A stretch of DNA of 41,211 bases from Hyphomicrobiales bacterium (GTDB taxonomy: Bacteria; Pseudomonadota; Alphaproteobacteria; Rhizobiales; Xanthobacteraceae), in contig JAGXAC010000010.1 in NCBI GenBank assembly GCA_019075925.1, positions 1 through 41,211 of the forward strand, read 5' to 3'. This document shows positions 24,450 to 33,129 of this stretch, in pieces. The notes under the pieces were generated by a model that saw only the letters and a program-made list of their open reading frames with translations, was not told where the DNA came from and did not search any database. A program made the position numbers and the translations under genes. Numbering within the stretch: the stretch's first letter is position 1; every line of letters begins with the position of its first letter.

Positions 24450-24731
24450 TCAGGCGCCTTTCGCCGCGATCAATTTGTCGATCTGGTCGGCCAGATTGCT
24501 CAGCACAAAGTACTGGTCGGTCGTCGCCTTGCCGTCATTGACTTCCTGCGTCCATTGCTCAAGCGGCAGCTTGATGCCGAACGTCTTGTCGATCGCGAAA
24601 GCGATATCAAGGAAATCGAGACTGTCGATTTCGAGGTCGTTGATGGCGTGGCTTTCCGGCTTGATGTTCTCGCGCGGAATATCGCAGGTTTCCGCAATGA
24701 TATCAGCGACTTTATCGAACGTTGCGGACAT
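24450..24731 (-). CDS. acpXL: Acyl carrier protein for very-long-chain fatty acid (AcpXL)
   Basis: 93 residues, the length typical of rhizobial AcpXL and longer than housekeeping ACP. The phosphopantetheine Ser lies in [17 protein letters not shown]. The protein carries the growing chain up to 27-hydroxy-C28 for LpxXL. The ATG at 24731 has GGAGGGG about eight bases upstream; the frame is open to 24893 but the extra part looks non-coding. It is the first gene of the minus-strand operon acpXL-fabZ-fabF2-fabF1-adh-lpxXL, with a promoter-like sequence at 24760-24788. Confidence 0.95.
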   Translation of the reverse strand: MSATFDKVADIIAETCDIPRENIKPESHAINDLEIDSLDFLDIAFAIDKTFGIKLPLEQWTQEVNDGKATTDQYFVLSNLADQIDKLIAAKGA

Positions 24732-24759
24732 GCTGCGGACCCCTCCAAGCTGGACTGCC

Positions 24760-24788
24760 CGTATAGCGAAGGATGCCGCGAAGTTCAA
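24760..24788 (-). promoter_or_regulatory. Sigma70-like promoter for the acpXL operon
   Basis: On the minus strand there is TTGAAC, a spacer of exactly 17 bases, then TATACG. The -10 ends about 29 bases before the acpXL start codon. Both hexamers are close to consensus and the spacing is ideal. It was found by eye in the 286-base gap between the CMD-family gene and acpXL, which otherwise holds nothing I can name. Confidence 0.55.
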
Positions 24789-25017
24789 CGTTGGCGGTTG
24801 CCCGAGTGGCCTCGCGTCATTCTTGCCGTATTCCCCTCCTCGATGCTCCGTCCTAAGTTCCGGACCGGGCCCTGCGATGTTGGCAGGAAGCAATCCAGGA
24901 GCTGTTTCAGGCGCGAATTTATTCGCCGCGGCCTACTCGCCGCTGGAGCCTTCACGGTAGGGCAGGTTGCCGTCTGCGGCGTCCGGGCTGTCGATTACGA
25001 CGTCGGCGCGATCCAAA

Positions 25018-25647
25018 TCAGTAAGCCGTGGGCAGGATCGGCTCCTTGAACGGCGCGGGCACGCCTTCGGGTACCGGCATCCGAAAGACGTTCAGGATCA
25101 TCGAGATCATCGCATAATAGCCGAGTATGCCCGTCAGTTCGACAATGCCGGCGTCGCCAAGCAATTTGTGCACGCGCGTGTAGGTGGAATTGCTTACTCG
25201 CCGCCGCGCGTAGAGTTCTTTTACGAAGGTGTAGATCGCCCTTTCGTCGCGAGGCGCCGATTTCGGCGTGCGGCCGGCATGGATGTCGCGGATGGTCGCT
25301 TCGCCGACGCCCTGCTTCAGAGCGATGCGTGCGTGCGCGTACCATTCAAACTGTGCCTTCCAGTATCGGCCGGTGCACAGAATAGCCAGCTCCGATAGCC
25401 GTGGCGGAACGCTCGTGTTGTACCGCACGTGGCCGCCGAGCTGCTGTGCCAGCATTCCAAACGTGGGCGCGTGCAGGAAAATGGCGAATGGTCCCTCGTT
25501 GCTGAACCGGCCGCGCGGACCGGTATTAATGGCCTCAACGATCGCCTGCTGTTGCGGCGTCAGGCTGTCCATCGCAAGCGCGGCGAGCCGTTGGGCTGGC
25601 TGCTGGGCGCGCCGTTTGACGGGTGCGCGCGAGGATTTTTTAGCCAT
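25018..25647 (-). CDS. Carboxymuconolactone decarboxylase-family protein
   Basis: 209 residues. The core matches the CMD/AhpD-like fold: RLSELAILCTGRYW, then the E-x3-H-x3-A-x3-G pattern in EWYAHARIALKQG, and a C-terminal helix region ending VPEGVPAPF. The AhpD redox CxxC is absent, so a peroxidase-reductase role is unlikely; the substrate is unknown. A ~25-residue basic, Ala/Gln-rich N-terminal lead precedes the domain. The methyltransferase gene lies 14 bases upstream on the same strand, suggesting co-transcription. Confidence 0.85.
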   Translation of the reverse strand: MAKKSSRAPVKRRAQQPAQRLAALAMDSLTPQQQAIVEAINTGPRGRFSNEGPFAIFLHAPTFGMLAQQLGGHVRYNTSVPPRLSELAILCTGRYWKAQFEWYAHARIALKQGVGEATIRDIHAGRTPKSAPRDERAIYTFVKELYARRRVSNSTYTRVHKLLGDAGIVELTGILGYYAMISMILNVFRMPVPEGVPAPFKEPILPTAY

Positions 25648-25661
25648 GCAATCCCTTTCAA

Positions 25662-26264
25662 TTATTTTTTTCCGATAAGATCGATCAGCGCCGACATGCC
25701 GACGTGGGCGGTGCCTTCGCTGATGACGCTGTCATGTTCGCGGATGTCGAGTTCGGCGAAATCCCCGAACGCCTTTTGCAAAATCTCGCGCGTGTACATC
25801 AGATCGACTTGGGGCGGCCCGCCGGTCCGGTAGTCAAGTTGCGCCGGGCGATAGCTTTCCATCAGTAAAAGTCCGCCCGGCTTGAGGGCGGCTTTCAGGT
25901 TGGCGAAAAACGTATCGCGCTCTGCACCTTCGAAATGAATAAAAATCGCCACGATCACGTCAAACGCCGCCCTCGGCCAGCGCCACGACGTGAGATCGGC
26001 GACTTCGGTCGCTATGGTCACGCGGCGTTCGCGTGCGAGCGCGCGGGCTTTAGCGAGGGCAGTGTCGGAAAAATCGACGGTGAGCACGTCAAGCCCTTGT
26101 TCGGCGAGCCAGACTCCATTGCGGCCTTCACCGTCGGCGACCGACAATGCCTTTTGTCCGGGACGCAGGCGAGAAGCCTGACTTTTGAGGAAAGCGTTCG
26201 GCTCTTTGCCGAATAGATAGTCGGGCGGACGATAGCGGGTTTCCCAGCGCTCCAATTCCGACAT
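25662..26264 (-). CDS. Class I SAM-dependent methyltransferase (TehB-like)
   Basis: 200 residues. The N-terminus MSELERWETRYRPPDYLFG and the spacing resemble TehB-like and thiol/thioether methyltransferases. SAM motif I is ALSVADGEGRNGVWLAEQG, an acidic residue closes the next strand (LTVDFSD), and VIVAIFIHF and ALKPGGLLLMESY follow. The substrate is not evident. The ATG at 26264 has GGAGAGGA just upstream and is preferred over an in-frame start at 26291. It is transcribed divergently from the HAD gene, with a 59-base gap. Confidence 0.87.
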   Translation of the reverse strand: MSELERWETRYRPPDYLFGKEPNAFLKSQASRLRPGQKALSVADGEGRNGVWLAEQGLDVLTVDFSDTALAKARALARERRVTIATEVADLTSWRWPRAAFDVIVAIFIHFEGAERDTFFANLKAALKPGGLLLMESYRPAQLDYRTGGPPQVDLMYTREILQKAFGDFAELDIREHDSVISEGTAHVGMSALIDLIGKK

Positions 26265-26323
26265 GGTCCTCTCCGGCCGCCGTTTTGGCATCTTGCGCCG
26301 AATTGCGCTAGGGCTGGGGAGCG

Positions 26324-27031
26324 ATGACGGTCGCCGTGAAAGCCCTATTCTTCGACGTTTTCGGCACGCTGGTCGACTGGCGAGGGTCGATCGCGCGCGA
26401 GGCGAGGGCGGTTCTCGAACCGCGCGGCCATGCGATCGACTGGCTTGCCTTCGCCGATGCGTGGCGCGGCGAATATCAGGGCGCGATGGAAGAGGTACGG
26501 GCAGGTCGGAAGCCGTTTTGCAAACTCGACGTGTTGCATCGGCGCAATCTCGATCGCATCCTGCCTCGTTTCGACGCCGAAGACGTCGGCGAAGACGACC
26601 GGCGTCATCTCAACCTCGCTTGGCACCGGCTCGATGCCTGGCCGGACGTGTCACCCGCTCTGGCGCGGCTCAGACGTCAATACCTGGTGGCGCCGGTCTC
26701 GAACGGCAACGTCTCGTTGATGGTCGATCTTGCGCGCCGCAACAGCTTTACCTGGGACGCGATTCTCGGCGCCGAGTTCAGCGGCGACTATAAACCGAAG
26801 CTTGCCGTCTATCGCGATGCAGCCGAGGCGTTCGATCTGACGCCCGGACACTGCCTGATGGTTGCCGCGCACAGCGACGATCTGGCGGCCGCGGCGGCAG
26901 CCGGCTTGCGCACGGCGCACGTCGCCCGACCGGATGAGAAGGGAAAGGGCCGCGGAGAAACGGCGCCGGAAATCGACGTCGATTTCGCGGCCATGGATCT
27001 TCGAGACTTGGCGGAAAAACTCTCGGTCTGA
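26324..27031 (+). CDS. HAD-superfamily hydrolase, L-2-haloacid dehalogenase type II
   Basis: 235 residues. Motif I FFDVFGTLVDW carries the nucleophilic Asp, motif II is PVSNGN, the motif III Lys is in YKPKLAVY, and motif IV appears as MVAAHSDDLAAAAAAG. The four motifs and the length fit type II haloacid dehalogenases, which hydrolyse 2-haloalkanoic acids, although many homologues are phosphatases. Cytoplasmic. Near the end, residues ~205-218 form a charged insert (PDEKGKGRGETAPEI). The start has GGGGAG close upstream. Confidence 0.9.
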   Translation: MTVAVKALFFDVFGTLVDWRGSIAREARAVLEPRGHAIDWLAFADAWRGEYQGAMEEVRAGRKPFCKLDVLHRRNLDRILPRFDAEDVGEDDRRHLNLAWHRLDAWPDVSPALARLRRQYLVAPVSNGNVSLMVDLARRNSFTWDAILGAEFSGDYKPKLAVYRDAAEAFDLTPGHCLMVAAHSDDLAAAAAAGLRTAHVARPDEKGKGRGETAPEIDVDFAAMDLRDLAEKLSV

Positions 27032-27043
27032 AGCGGCGAAATT

Positions 27044-27154
27044 TCAGCGCAGAAAGATTTGCGCTCGCGCCGCGATCTTGCGCGCCGCGCGCTGCATCTG
27101 TGCCTCAAAAAATTGGTCGGTCAGTCGGCTTAAGAACGCCAGGGCGATGTTCAC
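27044..27154 (-). CDS. Candidate 36-residue small protein
   Basis: A GTG-started frame of 36 codons in the 272-base gap between the HAD gene and the old-yellow-enzyme gene. AGGGAG lies about six bases upstream. The peptide (MNIALAFLSRLTDQFF, then EAQMQRAARKIAARAQIFLR) is an amphipathic helix with evenly spaced Arg/Lys and looks protein-like. No function can be assigned, and such a short frame could be chance in GC-rich DNA. Confidence 0.4.
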   Translation of the reverse strand: MNIALAFLSRLTDQFFEAQMQRAARKIAARAQIFLR

Positions 27155-27303
27155 GGGAGGCTCCCTGATAGTCCCTCAACGTTAGCTTGCCCCTCCGGTT
27201 CCGAAGTGACCCTAATCACAACAATTCATTATCGGCCTTTGGACGTCGACGACCTGCAATTGCGGCAAATATCCGGAGGAATTATCCGGACGCGGAGCCG
27301 GCG

Positions 27304-28401
27304 TCATCCTTCCAGTGTCGGGTAGTCTATGTAGCCCTTCTCGCCGCCGGCATAGAAAGTCGGTCGGTCGGGCGTGTTGAGCGCTGCGCCGCGGCGGAAG
27401 CGTTCGGGCAAATCGGGATTGGCGAGGAAAAGCGCTGCGAAAGAGACGAGATCGACCGTGCCATCGCGCAGGGCCGCATTGACGCGGCTGAGATCGTAGC
27501 CTTTGTTGCCGATCAGGGTGCCGCGCCAGATACGGCGGAAAAATTTAATGTCGGGCTTTTCGCCGGCGGCTATGGGATCGGTCGGCAACGGTTCGACAAT
27601 GTGCAAATAACCGAGCCCAAACCGGCTCAATTCGTTGACCGCGACGGCGAACGTCGCCGCCGGATTGCCATCGGCGATGTCATTGAACGGATTGGTCGGC
27701 GCGAGCCGGACGCCGACGCGTTCGGCACCCCATTCGCCGACGATCGCCTCGGTCACTTCAATGAGGAAGCGGGCGCGGTTGAGTGCGCCGCCGCCGTATC
27801 GGTCGGTGCGCTGATTGGTCTTATCCCGGAGGAACTGATCAATCAGGTAACCGTTGGCGCCATGTAATTCGACGCCGTCAAAGCCGGCGCGTTTGGCATT
27901 GGCCGCCCCACGCCGGAACTCTTCGACCACGCCCGCCACTTCTGTCGTCGTGAGAGCGTGCGGGGTTACGAAGTCCTGCATGCCCTGCGCCGTCATGATT
28001 TGGCCGGCCGGCTTGAGCGCCGACGGCGCCACCGGAATTCCGCCACCCGGTTGCACCGACGGATGTGAGATGCGCCCGACATGCCATAGCTGCAGGAAAA
28101 TACGGCCGCCGGCCGAATGGACGGCATCGGTGATTGTCTTCCAGCCGGCGACCTGCGGCTCGTTATAAATTCCGGGCGTCCGCGCGTAGCCCTGTCCTTG
28201 GGCGGAAACTTGCGTGCCCTCCGTGACAATCAGGCCGGCACTGGCGCGCTGCACATAATAGGTGGCGCTGACCCGGCCTGGCACGTCGCCGGGGCCGGCG
28301 CGATTGCGCGTCATCGGTGCCATCACCAGCCGATTAGGCAAATGGAGAGGGCCCAGCTTAAAGGAAGAAAACACGTCGATGGCTTGCTCGTTTTTGGTCA
28401 T
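27304..28401 (-). CDS. Old yellow enzyme family NADH:flavin oxidoreductase (NemA-like)
   Basis: 365 residues from ATG 28401, the standard OYE length. FMN/substrate motifs are present: FKLGPLHLPNRLVMAPMTRN, EGTQVSAQGQGY, LQLWHVGRISHP, DGVELHGANGYLIDQFL and DRYGGGALNRARF. It reduces electrophilic alkenes or nitro compounds with NAD(P)H; the physiological substrate is unknown. The frame stays open to 28587. A start at ATG 28485 would add 28 residues unlike the family, and neither ATG has an ideal ribosome site. Confidence 0.93.
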   Translation of the reverse strand: MTKNEQAIDVFSSFKLGPLHLPNRLVMAPMTRNRAGPGDVPGRVSATYYVQRASAGLIVTEGTQVSAQGQGYARTPGIYNEPQVAGWKTITDAVHSAGGRIFLQLWHVGRISHPSVQPGGGIPVAPSALKPAGQIMTAQGMQDFVTPHALTTTEVAGVVEEFRRGAANAKRAGFDGVELHGANGYLIDQFLRDKTNQRTDRYGGGALNRARFLIEVTEAIVGEWGAERVGVRLAPTNPFNDIADGNPAATFAVAVNELSRFGLGYLHIVEPLPTDPIAAGEKPDIKFFRRIWRGTLIGNKGYDLSRVNAALRDGTVDLVSFAALFLANPDLPERFRRGAALNTPDRPTFYAGGEKGYIDYPTLEG

Positions 28402-28703
28402 GGTGATGAAGGGAAGCCGGTTGGCGCGAGCAAGATACCAGATTTTGGCGAGCGCATGCCCCAAATCAAGTGGCGTCGAAGTCATATCTCCGAAGCCGTC
28501 GGACACAACGACCGTTGCGCGAGGACAAAGGGCTGGTGAGATAAACCACGCAACCGGGCCTTCTATCGACACGAAATTTGCACGCAAGTTCGCGCAAATG
28601 AAAAATGATTTGTCATCGCGTTTTCACGCTTTGGTCATCCGGCCCTGCTGAACTGACCGGCAAGAGGCAATGATCCTCATTGCTTGCATCACGGGAGTCG
28701 GAT

Positions 28704-28883
28704 GTGCCAATGCGAAGCGAGCTTACCTTCCCGGTCCGAACCGCCAGCACAGCGCATGATAGCGATGCCTGGGCAATCGTCGGCTTTTGTCTGATTGGGC
28801 TTATCGCATCACTCTATTTCGCGGCGAGTTCGCTGCCGCTGGACGATGTGCCCGTCTGGATAGTTCAATACAACCTCGGCTGA
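28704..28883 (+). CDS. Small single-span membrane protein
   Basis: 59 residues from GTG 28704, chosen because GGGAG lies six bases upstream; ATG 28710 is also possible. A polar start (SELTFPVRTASTAHDSDAW) is followed by one membrane helix (AIVGFCLIGLIASLYFAAS) and a short tail ending VQYNLG. The composition is convincing for a real inner-membrane peptide. No function is known to me. Confidence 0.6.
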   Translation: MPMRSELTFPVRTASTAHDSDAWAIVGFCLIGLIASLYFAASSLPLDDVPVWIVQYNLG

Positions 28884-28924
28884 CAGCGGGCGTTCCCCTT
28901 CAGCGACACACGACTTTCGGTCCT

Positions 28925-29833
28925 TCATCCCTTCGGCGGCTCGACGCTAAAACCGTCGCCTTCCGGGACGATCCGTCCATCGGCGACGGCTCGCGTCCAC
29001 CGGCCGGTCGCCGAAATACCACCGAACGAAAAGAAGTGCGGTACCGCGCCCGCCGGTGCCGCGTCGGCGAGCCTGCGGATCAAATTGTCCGGCGTTGCCA
29101 TGACAAACATCTGGCGCATCAGCCTCGCGCGCTGCGCGACTGCACCGGCTGAGGCTCGTACGCCGCAGCGGCTCGCGTAGCGCAACAATGACGTCAGGCT
29201 GGTCGGCCCGGCGAGTCCCACGCGAACCCGATGGTCGAAGCCGTAGGTGCGCAGTTGCGCAATGAAATCGAGAATGGCCCGGCCATCGAACGAAAACTGG
29301 GTGACAATTTCAACGGTGAGTCCGGTCGCTTCCGCTGCTGTGATCTTGTCGGTGAGTGCGCGTCGTAATTCTTCGTCGCTAATTCGTGGGTGACCCTCCG
29401 GGTAACCGGCGATGCCTGCGGTGCGGATACCGCGCCGGCGCAACAGGCCGGAATCGAGGACGTCGAGCGCGGAGCGGAACGGCCCGCTTTCGCCGCGGTC
29501 GCCGGCAATGACCAACACCGCATCGACGGCCGCCTCGCCGTTTAATCGCGCCAGAAAATCGTCGAGAGCGGCGGTGCTGGCGAAATTGCGAACCGCGACA
29601 TGCGGCACGGGCTCGAGGCCTGCGGCGCGCACGCGGATGGCGTTGTCGATGGATTCATTTGCCGGCCGGTTCGGCACTGCGCTGAGATAGATGCGCGTGC
29701 CACGCTTGAGCGCCGAGAGGCCGGCGATGTCGGCGGCAGAAGGCCGCGTCGCCTCGATCGAAAACTCCGCCATGAGCGCGGTAATGCGCCCAACCGTATC
29801 GAGCGGCCGCGGGTTGGGAGCGAGCGCGGTCAT
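28925..29833 (-). CDS. Methylenetetrahydrofolate reductase-like protein
   Basis: 302 residues of the MetF/MTHFR barrel family, which interconverts 5,10-methylene- and 5-methyl-tetrahydrofolate with a flavin. Visible elements are EPVPHVAVRNF, LVIAGDRGESGPF, GIAGYPEGHP and a QFSFD segment late in the barrel, in the usual order for the family. The typical N-terminal FEFFPPK-like block is replaced by FSIEATRPSAADI, so this is a diverged paralogue, perhaps working in methyl-group catabolism rather than methionine synthesis. A methyltransferase-like gene lies 34 bases upstream on the same strand. Confidence 0.82.
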   Translation of the reverse strand: MTALAPNPRPLDTVGRITALMAEFSIEATRPSAADIAGLSALKRGTRIYLSAVPNRPANESIDNAIRVRAAGLEPVPHVAVRNFASTAALDDFLARLNGEAAVDAVLVIAGDRGESGPFRSALDVLDSGLLRRRGIRTAGIAGYPEGHPRISDEELRRALTDKITAAEATGLTVEIVTQFSFDGRAILDFIAQLRTYGFDHRVRVGLAGPTSLTSLLRYASRCGVRASAGAVAQRARLMRQMFVMATPDNLIRRLADAAPAGAVPHFFSFGGISATGRWTRAVADGRIVPEGDGFSVEPPKG

Positions 29834-29867
29834 GTCTCGTCCTTTTACAAGCCGCGGCGGCTGGCGC

Positions 29868-31271
29868 TCACGCGCGTCGGCGCGAAATCACGAACGATTC
29901 GTCAAAGAACCAAAGGCCGCCGCGCTCCTGCAAAACGTCACGAGTCGCGTCGACGTAGCGGCCGTCGGCAACGGCCTCGCCGAGGCGTTCATCCTCGACC
30001 TGCGCCACGTAGATCGCCGCGTTCCAGGCGGCGAACAGCGTTGAGGTGCCGATCGATTCGGAGATTTCCGACGGCAGCGTATGCATCACGTAGCGGAACA
30101 GCGAACGATTATCGGCGTACGCATTGAAATTCAGGTCGCGCGCCGCCGGCCCAAGTTCATGCTTGACCGCTTTCAGGATTGCATGACGGTCGTGGATAAA
30201 CGGCTGGTCGTCCGGCCAAACCTTCTGAATGATCTCCATGCCAGGGTCGTGGCCGTGTGAGTGGATGCCGATCAGCCGGCCGCCGGGTCCGAGCGCACGC
30301 GCCAGCGGCGCAATCACTCGTTGTGCCTTGAAATCGAGCGAAGCTCGTGCGCGATAGGGCTGTGAGGCGATCACCAGATCGTAATTGGCGCTGGTTCCTC
30401 CGGCCCGGGGAATAATCGGATCGAGCAGGAAACGGTGGTCTTCGCGATAGACCACCAGCACCACCGGGCGTTCATAGATTGGATTGCCGGTGCGGGCACT
30501 GACCCCGGCGCGCCAGTTTTGCGCCAGGAAAGGCTCAAGATCGGTGATCTGCTCCTCAAACCGGTGCGCGGAATTCCCGACCAGCGGAAGTTCGTGCCAA
30601 ACCATGCTAGATGCCGCATTGAGCGACTTCACATGCAACCACGGGGCATCGGCGTAAGCGAGGTTGGTGAGCACCAAAACCGTCGCCGGATGCTCGAAAA
30701 ACCGATCCGACATTTTTTGCAGCGTCAGGCGGATGTCTTCGAGGCTGATCTCCTTGCCAACGACGTAGAACGGCATGTGCGCGAAGCGATCGTGCATCGC
30801 ACGCATGACGCGCGTCAGTACCGATCCGTCGCCGACGCCGGCGTCGAATACGCGCAGCGACGGCGGCCGTGGATGCAGGTGCGCGAGTTCTTCGGAGACG
30901 CGGTGCGCGACCTCCCACTTCTCGCTGCACGTGTTGACGAACAGCAAGTATTTTTGCCGATTGTCGAAGAAACGGAAATTCTTTTGCGGACTTGCCGGTT
31001 TCATGAGGCCATTAACCGGTTGCAGCGGCGGTGCGGTGGTTGCGCGAGTTTCGCGCGAGCGCTCGATGACGATCGGACGCGGCCCTTGTGGAGGGTGCGC
31101 TGTGATGAAGCCGTGGATGCGGTCGAGCGTGTCGGTGGTGATGCGGCCGCCATTGCGCAATCGCGCGGTAAGCTTGCCGTCATTGACCGCACGACGACCG
31201 AAGGTCGATTCCGCCAGCCCGGCTTGCCGGCAATAATCTGAGATTTCCTGCAGCAATTGTTGCGCGTTCAT
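29868..31271 (-). CDS. SAM-methyltransferase-like protein with N-terminal helix-turn-helix-like domain
   Basis: 467 residues. Residues ~1-60 (QQLLQEISDYCRQAGLAEST, then ending DTLDRIHGFI) look like a small DNA-binding-type helical domain. From ~105 a Rossmann-like segment has a motif I equivalent (LRVFDAGVGDGSVLTRVM) and an acidic residue after the next strand (VVGKEIS); later LARALGPGGRLIGIHSHGHD resembles the post-motif strand of class I methyltransferases. The substrate is unknown. The ATG at 31271 has TGAGGAC upstream; the frame is open to 31412. It shares a strand with the MTHFR-like gene, so both may belong to one one-carbon unit. Confidence 0.72.
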   Translation of the reverse strand: MNAQQLLQEISDYCRQAGLAESTFGRRAVNDGKLTARLRNGGRITTDTLDRIHGFITAHPPQGPRPIVIERSRETRATTAPPLQPVNGLMKPASPQKNFRFFDNRQKYLLFVNTCSEKWEVAHRVSEELAHLHPRPPSLRVFDAGVGDGSVLTRVMRAMHDRFAHMPFYVVGKEISLEDIRLTLQKMSDRFFEHPATVLVLTNLAYADAPWLHVKSLNAASSMVWHELPLVGNSAHRFEEQITDLEPFLAQNWRAGVSARTGNPIYERPVVLVVYREDHRFLLDPIIPRAGGTSANYDLVIASQPYRARASLDFKAQRVIAPLARALGPGGRLIGIHSHGHDPGMEIIQKVWPDDQPFIHDRHAILKAVKHELGPAARDLNFNAYADNRSLFRYVMHTLPSEISESIGTSTLFAAWNAAIYVAQVEDERLGEAVADGRYVDATRDVLQERGGLWFFDESFVISRRRA

Positions 31272-31606
31272 GACACGCCATGTCCTCAGGGTTCCTCGAC
31301 CCGTACGCCTTCTTTCCGTGTTCTTTTGCGCGCACGGTTTCCGGTGGTTTGAGCGAACCAAATCAAGGGTCGAAGGGTCAACCACAAAACGCCCCACCGT
31401 AGGAGTGGGCAATATAATGGGCGGTTTCCCAAAAAGATATGAGGTCGAAACCGGCTCCTAGCGGGAACCGCCGGCGCTAAATTGCCAAAACCCAGCGCAA
31501 TTTCCGCTTACTTCCAAATTGCGTGAGCCGTTCCAACCGATGAAATGATGGGCAGGCGACTGCACGACGGCCCCGACGTGCTATATGGTTGCGCAGGGAC
31601 GGTTGA
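31272..31606. other. 335-base intergenic region between divergent genes
   Basis: No convincing gene. It separates the divergently transcribed methyltransferase-like gene and the tail-anchored protein gene and so must hold both promoters. It contains several weak short inverted repeats, for example CCCAC-7-GTGGG around 31392-31409. Nothing is strong enough to call a terminator, riboswitch or operator. Confidence 0.5.
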
Positions 31607-32188
31607 ATGATTTGGGGTCGAAAAAATAAGCCGGCGGCGCCAGCCGCCGAGGCGGTGCCGCCGACGCCGTTGAAAGCGGCGATCCATCAGGCGCGGTTGG
31701 AAGCTGCCGAGCGCACCGGTGTCGTGGTTGATCTTCGCGACGCGGAAGTGGCGCGCCTCGAACTCCTCAACGAAGCACTCGATCCGTTGTTTGCCGACGT
31801 GCCGGCCGAGATTGACCTGTTCGACCGCGGCCTGAGCCGTGGCGACACGCCGCGGCTTTGGATCGACCCGGTGGCGCACGTCGCGATGGGGCGCGACAAG
31901 CGCAGCTACCGGTTTCTGCTCGACAACCGTTTTGGCCGCCGCGTCCTCGCCGAGTCGCACGAAATTCCGGAAATCGTCAAAGCCGTCACGGACTATGCGG
32001 CACGCCGGCTGGTCGAACGCGAGCGCGCTCTTGAGGGCGACTCGGAACTCATGCCGCGTGCCGCCGGGCGCGATCCGGCAACTGCGCGCCGCCGCCGCCG
32101 CGGCAATATTGGCGCGCTTTTGCTCGGCTTCGTGCTGGGCGCGGTTACGCTAGCCGTCGCCGCGTTTGTGTTCGCAAGCCTGTTCTAG
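31607..32188 (+). CDS. Hypothetical protein with C-terminal membrane anchor
   Basis: 193 residues. A short basic/Ala-Pro lead is followed by a ~110-residue soluble region (KAAIHQARLEAAERTGVVVD; LWIDPVAHVAMGRDKRSYRF; IVKAVTDYAARRLVERERAL). An Arg-rich patch (TARRRRRGN) and a single membrane helix lie at the very C-terminus (IGALLLGFVLGAVTLAVAAF), so it is probably tail-anchored with the bulk in the cytoplasm. I do not recognise the family. AGGGACGG lies upstream of the ATG. Its stop overlaps the end of the convergent metallophosphoesterase gene by 4 bases. Confidence 0.8.
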   Translation: MIWGRKNKPAAPAAEAVPPTPLKAAIHQARLEAAERTGVVVDLRDAEVARLELLNEALDPLFADVPAEIDLFDRGLSRGDTPRLWIDPVAHVAMGRDKRSYRFLLDNRFGRRVLAESHEIPEIVKAVTDYAARRLVERERALEGDSELMPRAAGRDPATARRRRRGNIGALLLGFVLGAVTLAVAAFVFASLF

Positions 32189-33066
32189 GCCAACACGCGC
32201 CGGTCGACTTCGCCGATGTTTTCGTCGGCTTTGAGCTGACGCGTGATCATCTCGCAATGCCAGCCCGCCGGCGTGCCGTCGATGTGGAAGATGTTGTAGC
32301 CGGACGCGTCTTCATGGCCGTGCGGCGCAAGCGCCGACGCTGAAGGCACGCCAACCGACGGGATCGGACCGTCCGGCCCGTCGAGCCATACCAGCGAACG
32401 GCTGTGATCGTGACCGTGCAACACGAGATTGGCACCGTGCTTGGCGAGCACGGTACGGAACTCGGCGGCGTCGATCAGCCGCCGCAGATAGCGGTTGGGC
32501 GGACTGACAGGCGGATGATGGATCAGCACGACGCGGAACGTTCCGTGGGTTTGCTCCAATGCCTCTGCGAGGCGGTCAAGCTGATCTTCGCCGAGCTGCC
32601 CGGTGGCCAGAAACGGTCCGGTCGCCAGTGCCGTGGACAGCGCAATGAGCGTGATCGCTCCGCGCCGGCGGATGAACGGAAACGTTCCGCTCTCGGCTCT
32701 ATCATCGGCCCGCATGAACTCACCCCAATATTCGGCGGGGCCGCGCTGCGCTTCCGGCACATAGAGATCGTGATTGCCGGGGATGACGGTGACGCGCTCC
32801 GGCGCGCCGACCGATTCCAGCCATTTGCGCGCCCACGCATATTCGGACGGCAGCGACAGGTTGACGAGATCGCCGGTGACCGCGACGTGATCAACGCCGC
32901 TTTCCTGCAAATCGCGCGTGATCGCGTTCAGCGCCTCGATGCGGTGAATGTATTTCCGCCGGCGATGCCAATTGATGAAGCCAAGCCCGCGCTTGCTGGC
33001 AAATTCAGCGAGCCGGCCCGGCCGCATCGCAAGGTGCAGGTCGGAAATGTGAGCGAGGGCAAACAT
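32185..33066 (-). CDS. Metallophosphoesterase (calcineurin-like)
   Basis: 293 residues. All the metal-binding motifs of the family are visible: DxH in HISDLHL, GD in VTGDLVN, GNHD in VIPGNHDLY, HH in LIHHPPVSP and GHDH in LVLHGHDHSRS. Homologues are phosphodiesterases, for example of cyclic nucleotides, or lipid-A-precursor hydrolases; the substrate cannot be told. The ATG at 33066 puts the first motif at residue 6-10, as is normal; the frame is open to 33120. It lies downstream of mbfA on the same strand with a 63-base gap. Confidence 0.92.
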   Translation of the reverse strand: MFALAHISDLHLAMRPGRLAEFASKRGLGFINWHRRRKYIHRIEALNAITRDLQESGVDHVAVTGDLVNLSLPSEYAWARKWLESVGAPERVTVIPGNHDLYVPEAQRGPAEYWGEFMRADDRAESGTFPFIRRRGAITLIALSTALATGPFLATGQLGEDQLDRLAEALEQTHGTFRVVLIHHPPVSPPNRYLRRLIDAAEFRTVLAKHGANLVLHGHDHSRSLVWLDGPDGPIPSVGVPSASALAPHGHEDASGYNIFHIDGTPAGWHCEMITRQLKADENIGEVDRRVLA

Positions 33067-33129
33067 TGACGATGATGTTATGCGTATCAAGAATGAAACA
33101 ATGGTTTCCGAACGCCGCACCGCGGCAGG

